DNA of 64,000 nucleotides, taken from Shewanella hanedai. Lineage in GTDB: Bacteria > Pseudomonadota > Gammaproteobacteria > Enterobacterales > Shewanellaceae. The notes below the pieces were generated by a model. It searched no databases, was not told the DNA's origin, and saw nothing but the letters and a program-made list of their open reading frames with translations. The stretch spans positions 44,966-108,965 of the forward strand of contig NZ_VKGK01000023.1 in NCBI RefSeq assembly GCF_007197645.1, written 5' to 3'. Position 1 is the first letter of the stretch; every line of letters begins with the position of its first letter. Below are positions 23,666-31,627 of the stretch, piece after piece. The translations under genes and the position numbers were made by a program.

Positions 23666-25578
23666 TCTCTGCCGTCGCTCTTAACCTGGCGGTTAGCACC
23701 AACCACCATCATTTCGCACTTAGGGCAGTCAAATACCAACTTTAATACATCTTTACCGATCTCTAAAATCATAGGTTCAGCTTTAATACCTGGCACCTCT
23801 TTAGGGCACAAATTAAAGTTAAAGCGTAAACAGTGTTTGGTCACCATTAATGGCACCTCTTCTGTAATGCCATTCTTCTCGTAAGTGTCTTCAATTTCAA
23901 TCACTCCATGTTGCATATAGAAATCTTTTGATTTCTGATTCGCCACATTTGAGAGATAGCTAAGATGCTTGGTTGGGTACATGGCGTCTAAATTATGCTT
24001 CCAAGGCTTAGGTCTTTCGTATTCATCAACACGCGCTTGCTCTAATGCCTCGACCACATCACGTCTAAGACCGTTGATGATGGATGCTGGAGCAAACCAG
24101 ACTTGCTCTGTCTCTATGCTGATCTGTCTCGCCACAAAATCGGTGCTGCCTAGCTTTGCTAGTTGCTTGCGCAGTTTGACGCTCGCGGCCTCTTGATCGT
24201 TGGCAGACTGCTTATCCATGGCCAAAGTCACGCTACCTTGATGGCCGTAAACATCGGTCATGGTCATTTGAATACCGTCAGCGGTATCGGTTAATTTGAT
24301 ATCCACTTCGATAGTGCGCTTAGAGGAATCTTTTGCTAATACGGCCTCAAAAGCCTGATCGCGGTTTCGATAAATCGTCATGCCAACTTCAAGATCACCC
24401 GGCACTGTCAGCACATGTAACATATGGCCTTCGGCGCGATTCACTCGTAAACCTTGAAGCTTATCGTCAGACTGTTTCGCGGTGGCGTAGTTGGCAGGGA
24501 AGTAGCACAGGCCGTCACCGTTATTGAAACTGTGTGTCGATTCCACTTCAATAAAGTCTTTGCCTAAGCGCTTAACCGTCGCGACCTCTTCACCTATGTA
24601 TTTAGGCGAGCGGAAATCACTCACGCCTTGGCTACGTTCGTTAACAAAATAATCGGTACGACCACGGTTAAAGGTTTTTTCAACATTCGGTGTAAAGCTA
24701 TGAACAGAGCGGCCATGTGATGACGCGTGAAACTCTGGACGACGAGCGATGATCTTATCCAGTTCTTGTCGGTAATGAGCCGTGATATTTTTAACGTAGT
24801 TGACATCTTTTAGGCGGCCTTCGATCTTAAATGAACGCACACCAGCGTCAATCAAGGCTTCGAGGTTATCGGTCTGATTATTGTCTTTTAATGATAATAG
24901 ATGTTCATTTTCAGCCAGTACTTCACCTTGACGGGTCTTAAGTTCACCCGGTAAACGGCACATCTGCGAGCATTCACCACGGTTAGCGCTGCGATTACTG
25001 AAAGCGTGGCTTAAGTTACACAAACCTGAATAGGCAACGCAGAGCGCACCATGGATAAAGAATTCGAGCTGCATCTTAGTGTGAGCCGCGACTTCACGAA
25101 TTTGGCTTAAGCCAAGCTCACGAGCAAGCACCACTTGTGAGAATCCAACCTGCTCTAAAAAGACCACCTTCTCCGCAGTACGGTTATCCATCTGCGTACT
25201 GGCATGCAAGGCAATCGGTGGCAAATCGAGCTGTAGCACGCCCATGTCTTGAACAATTAGTGCATCGGCGCCAGCTTCATAAAGCTGCCAAATTAACTTT
25301 TCAACACCAGCAAGTTCATCGTCCATCAAAATGGTATTGAGCGCGACAAACACCTGAGCATGGTATTTATGAGCAAAAGTACACAAACGAGCAATGTCTT
25401 CAACACTGTTGCCAGCGGTCGCTCGTGCACCAAAATCTGGACCACCAATATAGACTGCATCGGCACCATGTAGAATTGCTTCCATACCAAATTCGGCATT
25501 TTTTGCCGGGGCAAGCAGTTCTAATCGGTTCGACATATGCGACACATCGTCTGGGGTAAAGATGCTAGCTTTGCTCAT
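23653..25578 (-). CDS. rlhA: U32 family protein, 23S rRNA C2501 hydroxylase RlhA type
   Basis: 641 residues, matching long-form U32 proteins such as E. coli RlhA (YdcP, about 650) rather than the roughly 450-residue TrhP. The U32 signature is present as FFIHGALCVAYSGLCNLS with Cys180 and Cys187, followed by Cys203 and Cys207 in GECSQMC; in related U32 proteins such cysteines hold an iron-sulfur cluster. A C-terminal extension carries further Cys motifs (CPKCEMM, FNLCPKE). RlhA makes 5-hydroxycytidine 2501 in 23S rRNA using prephenate-linked chemistry. ATGs at 25578 and 25536 are both possible starts; the core LELLAPAKN follows the second. Confidence 0.85.
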   Translation of the reverse strand: MSKASIFTPDDVSHMSNRLELLAPAKNAEFGMEAILHGADAVYIGGPDFGARATAGNSVEDIARLCTFAHKYHAQVFVALNTILMDDELAGVEKLIWQLYEAGADALIVQDMGVLQLDLPPIALHASTQMDNRTAEKVVFLEQVGFSQVVLARELGLSQIREVAAHTKMQLEFFIHGALCVAYSGLCNLSHAFSNRSANRGECSQMCRLPGELKTRQGEVLAENEHLLSLKDNNQTDNLEALIDAGVRSFKIEGRLKDVNYVKNITAHYRQELDKIIARRPEFHASSHGRSVHSFTPNVEKTFNRGRTDYFVNERSQGVSDFRSPKYIGEEVATVKRLGKDFIEVESTHSFNNGDGLCYFPANYATAKQSDDKLQGLRVNRAEGHMLHVLTVPGDLEVGMTIYRNRDQAFEAVLAKDSSKRTIEVDIKLTDTADGIQMTMTDVYGHQGSVTLAMDKQSANDQEAASVKLRKQLAKLGSTDFVARQISIETEQVWFAPASIINGLRRDVVEALEQARVDEYERPKPWKHNLDAMYPTKHLSYLSNVANQKSKDFYMQHGVIEIEDTYEKNGITEEVPLMVTKHCLRFNFNLCPKEVPGIKAEPMILEIGKDVLKLVFDCPKCEMMVVGANRQVKSDGREVIN

Positions 25579-25662
25579 AAAATCACTCTAAAGGTAAACC
25601 CGTCATTTTGGAGGGGCATTATAGCAAAGAAGTTTGTAAGATTGGGATCCGCTAATATAAAT

Positions 25663-26343
25663 TCACATAAAGGTGCAGACATCTGCAATCGACTTCTTCT
25701 TGGTCGCATGGTCAGGTATGCTTGCGCCTTCGTCTGGGTAGCCTGCCACAATTAACATATAGGGGCGATCGACATCAGTATCGCGACCACAAACCTTACT
25801 CAAAAAAGACATAGGCTTAGGCGTATGAGTCAAGGTGCCGAGGCCTGCATGATGCAGCGCTTGCAATAGAAATCCGGTGGCGATCCCCACTGATTCATGC
25901 ACGTAATAGTTGGTCTTACTGTCATCATTATCCATGCCGCCACGTTTTTGAGAAAACACAGCTATAAGCCAAGGAGCACGTTCTAGATAAGACTTATTAG
26001 CGTCAGTCCCTAGTGGTTTCAATGCTTCCAACCACTCCTCACCACCACGCCCTTCATAAAATGAACGCTCTAATGCCTCAGCTTCGTGCCGAATTTGCGC
26101 TTTAACTTTAGGATCGTTGATCGCAACGAAATGCCAAGGCTGATGATTGGCACCACTTGGCGCGGTTGCAGCCGTTTGAATACATTGCTCGATAATGGCT
26201 TGGGGAACGGCTCTATCTGAAAACTGGCGAATACTGTGACGGCGTTTAACCTCTTGATAATGAGCTTGTGCTCTGGCGAGCATCTCCTCTTGACCATATT
26301 CAATAAAATCTGTCAGGGGATGATGGGCTTCTGTCTCTTTCAT
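25663..26343 (-). CDS. FMN nitroreductase-fold protein, iodotyrosine deiodinase-like
   Basis: 226 residues of the nitroreductase fold. FMN contacts are suggested by RRHSIRQFS (34-42) and APSGANHQPW (61-70), and GLGTLTHTP plus the late AGYPDEGASIPD also match the deiodinase branch. The three residues that close over the halotyrosine in human IYD (Glu157, Tyr161, Lys182) are present with the same spacing as Glu92, Tyr96 and Lys117, within ERSFYEGRGGEEW and DANKSYL. This points to reductive dehalogenation of halotyrosines or a close analogue, not general nitro reduction. It lies downstream of a siderophore receptor, separated by a terminator, and is probably monocistronic. Confidence 0.85.
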   Translation of the reverse strand: MKETEAHHPLTDFIEYGQEEMLARAQAHYQEVKRRHSIRQFSDRAVPQAIIEQCIQTAATAPSGANHQPWHFVAINDPKVKAQIRHEAEALERSFYEGRGGEEWLEALKPLGTDANKSYLERAPWLIAVFSQKRGGMDNDDSKTNYYVHESVGIATGFLLQALHHAGLGTLTHTPKPMSFLSKVCGRDTDVDRPYMLIVAGYPDEGASIPDHATKKKSIADVCTFM

Positions 26344-26460
26344 GACGATCCTTGTTTGCTATTTTATTATTGTTCTATGTTTCGTAATTGCTTCCAACGT
26401 TACCAAAAATACAGAGAAAGACCAGTAACACTTTGTTGTAAAATTAGAAGTACAGATAAG

Positions 26461-26486
26461 AAAATGGAGCCTTAAGGCTCCATTTT
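26461..26486 (-). terminator. Terminator after the siderophore receptor gene
   Basis: Perfect 26-bp palindrome with 13-bp arms AAAATGGAGCCTT / AAGGCTCCATTTT, followed on the minus strand by CTTATC after TTTT. It lies 18 bp past the receptor stop. Confidence 0.85.
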
Positions 26487-26503
26487 CTTCACAACGATAG
26501 CGA

Positions 26504-28642
26504 TTAGAATTTATATCTTAGGTTCGCTGTAATAGTACGACGTTGACCGTAGAAACAATCACCACGCGCCAAACAACTGGTAATGACGGTTTCGTCGGTG
26601 AGGTTATCAATATTTAAACTCAAATCGATATCACTAAACTCATAACCTAACATCAAATCAAACAAGTGATACGCTTCTGTGTTTAACGCAGTGTGCACTC
26701 GAGTGCCACCAGGCGTTAAGACATCAACACTGCCATCAGAGGTCTCGCCCACATAACGGAATCCAACACCCGCCTTAAATCCATGCCAAAAAGATTGCGG
26801 ACGATAGGTCAGCCAAGTCGACAACATATGATCAGGCATAGCAGCAAGTTTAGCGTCAACTTCTCCGACTTTATTGGTGTGTTTTTCTGAATCTGTGTAG
26901 GCGTAGCTTGCGTAAACATCGATCTCTTCCCACTCAAGCTGAGCTTCCAGTTCTAAGCCCTGGATCTGAACCTCGCCAAGTTGGCTGGTCAAATTAGGGC
27001 CAGCTGACTGTTTACGATTCTTATCCGTGATATCAAAAATAGCAGCAGTAAACAGGTGCTCTGTACCCGAAGGCTGATACTTAACACCAAGCTCATACTG
27101 CTCCCCTTCTTGCGGCTTAAACGCTATTCCTTGTTCATTCGAGCCATAAATAGGCTGGAATGATTGGGCGTAACTGACATAAGGGGCGATACCTGAATCG
27201 AAGCTATACATTAAGCCTAAGCGGCCAGTTGTTGCAGTTTGATCTTGCTTACCATTACTAACTGTATTCGACTCAACCCAGTCATGGCGTAGTGCACCAC
27301 TCACAATAAATTGGCCAAATTTGATTGAATCTTGTAGGTAGACTCCTAGCTGATTATTGTTCTCACCGGGGGTATCAGGTATGTCATCTCCAGTTGGCAG
27401 AGAGCCAATATTTAAGCCATATTTGGGATTATAGAGATCAAGTAAACCGCCAGCACCAGGAATGTACAGTCGGTCAGTATCAGTATCGACATCCTGATAA
27501 TCAACACCGAAGGTGAGATTATGTTCTACAGAACCTGTATCAAATTCGGCTTGCAGGCGTAAATCTGATGTCAAAGCTTGCGCGCTTGAGTCGCTCATAC
27601 TGACATTGCGTAGAATTGAGCGTCCATCATCTTGAAACTTTGGCGGCCATGCGAACATCGTCCGATAAGTGGCTTTGCTATCAACGTAGCGACTGTTCCA
27701 ATGAAGTGACATATAGTCGTTAAGCTCTTGCTCCAAGAGGAAAGTGACCGATACCTGTTCAGTATCATACTGATCCCATCCCGGCTCACTGACAAAGCGT
27801 GAACTTGAAATTTGACCATTAGGAGCTGGCAATAGCGTGCCCTCGTGGGGGAAGAACTGTGTACTCGAACCTGACTCGTTTTTCTGAATGTTAGCCAGTA
27901 ACGTCAACTTAGTCGTATCAGTAGCGTACCAAGTGATTGCAGGGGCTATAAAATAGCTATCGTCATCAACATAATCTGTTTGGGTCTCACTATCGCGATA
28001 TAAACCCGTCAGGCGATAAAGCACAGATTCATCATCATTAAGTGAACCCGTCACATCTCCAGCTAACTGTTTACGATTATAATTGCCCACCTGCGCCCAG
28101 ATCTCGCCCTGTTGTTCGGCTTCTGGACGTTTGGTCACCATATTGATGATACCGCCCGTAGAGCCCTGACCGTAAAGCACCGAAGAGGGCCCTTTTAAGA
28201 TCTCAACCTGTTGCAGCATATAAGGGTTGGTTCGAACGTTATTGTAATTACCAAACATCATCTGCAAACCATCTTGATACAACAATGGTGATACGCCTCT
28301 CACTTGAGCCCAATCACCTCGGGTGTCAACGCCGAATGGACCATTATAAACGCCAGCAACGTAACCAATAGCGTCCTGAAGACTTTCAGCCCCGAGATCG
28401 GTAATGCGCTTTTCTGTTAATACCGAAATTGAAGAGGGAGTTTCGATAATGGGCATATCCGTTTTTGATGCTGATGCACTCACATAGGAGATAAGGCCTT
28501 TACCACTAATCGTGATCACCTCCATCTCAGTTTCATCGACTTGCATGTCAGGATTTTTCTCTGACGCGTATGCTTGGCTCGATAATGCAATACTAAGTGC
28601 GATTAACAGTGCCGGATATTTTAGCGTTAAATGGTGGTCCAT
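26504..28642 (-). CDS. TonB-dependent siderophore receptor
   Basis: A 712-residue outer-membrane receptor when started at the ATG at 28642, which has GAGGCAG upstream and gives a clean signal peptide (cleavage after SSQAYA). The frame is open further upstream, but that part has no signal features. The TonB-box region is MEVITISG, then a plug domain (TPSSISVLTEKRITDLGAE, VRGVSP, LKGPSSVLYGQGSTGGIIN) and a 22-strand type barrel ending in the usual aromatic residue (NLRYKF). It belongs to the FhuA/hydroxamate-type siderophore receptor family; the ligand is unknown. A Fur-like box lies about 60 bp upstream, consistent with iron control. Confidence 0.92.
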   Translation of the reverse strand: MDHHLTLKYPALLIALSIALSSQAYASEKNPDMQVDETEMEVITISGKGLISYVSASASKTDMPIIETPSSISVLTEKRITDLGAESLQDAIGYVAGVYNGPFGVDTRGDWAQVRGVSPLLYQDGLQMMFGNYNNVRTNPYMLQQVEILKGPSSVLYGQGSTGGIINMVTKRPEAEQQGEIWAQVGNYNRKQLAGDVTGSLNDDESVLYRLTGLYRDSETQTDYVDDDSYFIAPAITWYATDTTKLTLLANIQKNESGSSTQFFPHEGTLLPAPNGQISSSRFVSEPGWDQYDTEQVSVTFLLEQELNDYMSLHWNSRYVDSKATYRTMFAWPPKFQDDGRSILRNVSMSDSSAQALTSDLRLQAEFDTGSVEHNLTFGVDYQDVDTDTDRLYIPGAGGLLDLYNPKYGLNIGSLPTGDDIPDTPGENNNQLGVYLQDSIKFGQFIVSGALRHDWVESNTVSNGKQDQTATTGRLGLMYSFDSGIAPYVSYAQSFQPIYGSNEQGIAFKPQEGEQYELGVKYQPSGTEHLFTAAIFDITDKNRKQSAGPNLTSQLGEVQIQGLELEAQLEWEEIDVYASYAYTDSEKHTNKVGEVDAKLAAMPDHMLSTWLTYRPQSFWHGFKAGVGFRYVGETSDGSVDVLTPGGTRVHTALNTEAYHLFDLMLGYEFSDIDLSLNIDNLTDETVITSCLARGDCFYGQRRTITANLRYKF

Positions 28643-28704
28643 ATTTCTGCCTCTATAAGCTGTAAAAGGTGCCCTTTGGAAATGTGGCGAGACAGTAATA
28701 CAGT

Positions 28705-28719
28705 TGCGAATAATTATCA
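28705..28719 (-). promoter_or_regulatory. Fur-like box upstream of siderophore receptor
   Basis: On the minus strand TGATAATTATTCGCA matches the 7-1-7 Fur consensus TGATAATNATTATCA at all but two specified positions. It lies 63 bp before the receptor ATG, a usual place for a Fur operator. Confidence 0.6.
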
Positions 28720-28737
28720 ATTGTATTTACAATTGAT
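28716..28737. promoter_or_regulatory. Perfect palindrome beside the Fur-like box
   Basis: ATCAATTGTA-TT-TACAATTGAT, ten-base arms with a two-base centre, overlapping the Fur-like box by four bases. It looks like an operator for a dimeric regulator, or an extension of the Fur region. Confidence 0.5.
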
Positions 28738-28820
28738 ATCATATTGGTAATAGCTGCAAACTTTAAACAGGGAAAACTGATATATATGTATATGAAATCA
28801 ATGGCCAATCAAGATGTAAT

Positions 28821-30173
28821 CTAGCTGAATGTAACGATGCAATTCCGTCCGCTGCTTTTAGCTTGATAAAGTGCCTTATCAGCAAGTTCAAACAGCTGTT
28901 CAAACTGTAATTTCTTGTGTGGATGCATGCTCGCAACCCCAATACTCATGGTCACAAAGGACCTTGTTGGTGAAGTTTCATGAGGAATGGCAAGTTCTGT
29001 TAACCGCTGAATATCCAACTCTAAACGTGGTAAAACTTGCTCGATATTTCGATTTGCAATAATAACGGCAAACTCCTCTCCCCCGATTCTAGCCGCTAAG
29101 CATTTCTCTTCAGGTAAGAGAGTTTTCCAAAACTCAGCCACTCTTTGCAAGCATTTATCACCCGTTTGATGACCATAAAAATCGTTATATTTTTTGAAAT
29201 GATCAACATCACCCAGCACAAGGGTGATCGCTTCTCCTGACTCAAGGCCTGCCGCATATAGCTCACTTGCATAATCATCATACTTTCTTCGATTTGCCAA
29301 TCCTGTTAAGTGATCGTAATGGGAAAGATTAATCAATTTTTGATTATCTTCTATCAACAACTTCGTTGCTTTTTCCTGCTTACCCAACTCAGCGATTAAC
29401 CGCACTCTGGAACTGAAAATAACTTGACTTAATGCCATCGGAGTATTAATAAATCGGTTTAGATTACCTCGGTATAAGCAGTAAAAAACCAATAAAGGAA
29501 CACTAAAAGAGAGCGCTAAAATAAACTTACCGCTAAGGTTACTTATCATTATCGGGACAAGTTCAGGTGATATCCCGATCACTATCACAGGAAATAGAAT
29601 GCCATCGAGACATATCACAAACACGAACGCCACAGAATAAAGTACCATCAAATACTTGGGGCTTTTGATGGCGTGCTTCGTTTTGATAAAAATAAACATC
29701 AGAATAAGAAACTCAGTCGCAATCAGTACGCCACCGAGTATCAGGACGCCAAGGGAGGTATCGAACAATTGAGCATCCACGTTAAATGGATTAACAACTA
29801 GAGCATTTTCTAAGGTATACAGCAGAAACTCAAAGCCCAAAAATACAAATAGATTGATAAAAATCAGTAGCTTTATTAAATAGTTAAATATTAATACCTT
29901 GCGCTCCATGATAAACAGCATGACTGCAGACATCATAAAAGAGCCATAGGCTAAATTGCCACCGGAAAGATATATATTATCAGTAAGTTGAAATGAATAT
30001 AGGCTACCTAACACGCCACCAATAACCAGAATAATGCTTAAATATGAGTAAAAACCAATGCGACGCATAACTGGGGTTAATGATGAGAGAAACAGCGGGA
30101 AAATCGAGAACAGGACAACATTAATGGTTAAGGCTAAATAAACGCTCATAGAAAATACAGTTGTCAACAACAC
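28821..30173 (-). CDS. Diguanylate cyclase with N-terminal membrane sensor region
   Basis: 450 residues. The first 240 or so hold about seven hydrophobic segments, and the C-terminal 165 residues form a GGDEF domain with the active-site variant GGEEF (in ARIGGEEFAVII), the DHLTGLANRRKYD entry motif and the DVDHFKKYND metal motif. It should make cyclic di-GMP from two GTP. No RxxD inhibitory site is obvious before GGEEF. A short linker near residue 275 may be helical. The gene stands alone and the input signal is unknown. Confidence 0.9.
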   Translation of the reverse strand: MLLTTVFSMSVYLALTINVVLFSIFPLFLSSLTPVMRRIGFYSYLSIILVIGGVLGSLYSFQLTDNIYLSGGNLAYGSFMMSAVMLFIMERKVLIFNYLIKLLIFINLFVFLGFEFLLYTLENALVVNPFNVDAQLFDTSLGVLILGGVLIATEFLILMFIFIKTKHAIKSPKYLMVLYSVAFVFVICLDGILFPVIVIGISPELVPIMISNLSGKFILALSFSVPLLVFYCLYRGNLNRFINTPMALSQVIFSSRVRLIAELGKQEKATKLLIEDNQKLINLSHYDHLTGLANRRKYDDYASELYAAGLESGEAITLVLGDVDHFKKYNDFYGHQTGDKCLQRVAEFWKTLLPEEKCLAARIGGEEFAVIIANRNIEQVLPRLELDIQRLTELAIPHETSPTRSFVTMSIGVASMHPHKKLQFEQLFELADKALYQAKSSGRNCIVTFS

Positions 30174-30364
30174 TTAGGATAAATGTATATTTCATGCTAA
30201 GTAAATTAAATATGACACTTTATTAAACTACTAAAAGACTAGGTCTTAGATTAATAATTACCTATCTTAACCGTTTTATGCATAACTCAGCCTAAGGCAG
30301 TGTAAAGAAGAACAAACAAAATGGCGCTTTCTCAAACACTCACTAAGTGAATCCTCGCTCAACT

Positions 30365-30898
30365 TTACTGCTCCAAAGTCTCTTTTAAAGACTCAAGCCC
30401 TTGAGTGAGATCTTTACTTATCATGCCCTCAAAATCCATAAAGAGCATCATCAGATTCATGGGATAATCCATGTGCCCCTCAAAGCCCCACGTCACTTTA
30501 GTGATATCTTGAGTAACGGATTCACAGGACATAAACGCGGGAGAAATGGCCTCAAAAGGAGAGATAAACCTTAGCTCATAGTCGATACGCTTCCCGTCCT
30601 CAATCTTAATAATCTCCTGCTCCCCGACACCAACCTCTTCATTCAAGCTTGACCATCCTGAAACAAAACCTACGGTGCCATCAACTCCTTGATGTGTTTT
30701 TTCCATGTTAGGATCGATATTTGCCCAAACACTGTAATTATCTTGGTTTTTAAGATATTTAATATAATCAAAAACCTCAGTCACAGGTTTATCGATAGTG
30801 ACTGACGTCACCACCGCATAATCTTGCTTAACAAACAGAGCGATGATTAACGGCAACGCAATAATAAGAGTTAGTAAGATTAATATTTTTTTCAACAT
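30365..30898 (-). CDS. SRPBCC (START-like) ligand-binding protein with N-terminal anchor
   Basis: 177 residues from the ATG at 30898, which has GGAG nine bases upstream; an in-frame GTG four codons earlier has no ribosome site. Residues 2-22 form a hydrophobic N-terminal segment (LKKILILLTLIIALPLIIAL) that likely anchors the protein in the inner membrane. The rest is an SRPBCC/polyketide-cyclase fold (VTIDKPVTEVFDYIKYLKN start, MDYPMNLMMLFMDFEGMI helix). Members bind lipids or other hydrophobic molecules. There is no operon partner. Confidence 0.8.
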   Translation of the reverse strand: MLKKILILLTLIIALPLIIALFVKQDYAVVTSVTIDKPVTEVFDYIKYLKNQDNYSVWANIDPNMEKTHQGVDGTVGFVSGWSSLNEEVGVGEQEIIKIEDGKRIDYELRFISPFEAISPAFMSCESVTQDITKVTWGFEGHMDYPMNLMMLFMDFEGMISKDLTQGLESLKETLEQ

Positions 30899-31091
30899 GC
30901 TCTTCTCCACTTAAAATGACTCTATTACTCAACATAAAATAATGCCCATCGTTTAGCAAATGTGGCCGATATCTATAAAAAGCTTAGAGCAATGACACTT
31001 TATTGCTGGAGATTTATCGGTCGAACAAGCTGAATTGTTGGGTTTCATTGACCCGACGTGATTGTGCTCATGGAGTTTACAGCTGAAATAA

Positions 31092-31115
31092 AAATGCCTC
31101 CGAGCGGAGGCATTT
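31092..31115 (-). terminator. Terminator after the LruC-lipoprotein pair
   Basis: Inverted repeat AAATGCCTCCG / CGGAGGCATTT with a very short loop, followed on the minus strand by TTTATTT. It ends the two-gene transcript 15 bp past the lipoprotein stop. Confidence 0.88.
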
Positions 31116-31129
31116 GATCAACACATTAT

Positions 31130-31618
31130 TTAGAGCACAGCGTTTACCACGCCATTGACAATATCTAACTGCTTTTTAACTTCAGTTCCTATCGCTGCTG
31201 GGTACCAAATCTCAACCCAAACTTTATCCAAATGATTGGGGACCATGATGTTACTTTTGAATTCAACACCCGCATTCATTGGCGTACGGATGATCTGAGA
31301 ATTGTAATCCACAACCCCATTATTAAATTCAGTGTACACCGACATAAATCCCCGTTCAGTTTGTGAACTTGCAACGGAGAGGTTGAAGGAAACCTCTCTC
31401 TCCGTAGTGAAATCAAATCCGTCTGGGATTAACAAATCACTGGTATTCACCGGTCCACCTCCACTGTCAGGTGTCGTTGTTACCGGTGGAGTAACAACGG
31501 GCGGTGTCGTCACGGGTGGTGGACTGACAACTTCCGGCGTTGATTCCTCACCTCCCCCACCACAAGCTGAAAGCAAAACGAGGGTGACAGTGCTTAGTAA
31601 TAGATTAATCGTTTTCAT
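31130..31618 (-). CDS. Small lipoprotein with Pro/Thr-rich linker
   Basis: 162 residues with a lipoprotein signal (LLSAC lipobox, Cys19), a Gly-rich start CGGGGEE, then a Pro/Thr/Val linker over about 28-55 and a beta-rich domain of about 100 residues of unknown family. The linker suggests the domain stands off the membrane. The start has a strong AAGGAGG site that overlaps the stop region of the upstream LruC gene (nine bases between the genes), which points to translational coupling and joint function with that protein. Confidence 0.8.
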   Translation of the reverse strand: MKTINLLLSTVTLVLLSACGGGGEESTPEVVSPPPVTTPPVVTPPVTTTPDSGGGPVNTSDLLIPDGFDFTTEREVSFNLSVASSQTERGFMSVYTEFNNGVVDYNSQIIRTPMNAGVEFKSNIMVPNHLDKVWVEIWYPAAIGTEVKKQLDIVNGVVNAVL

Positions 31619-31627
31619 ATATCCTCC

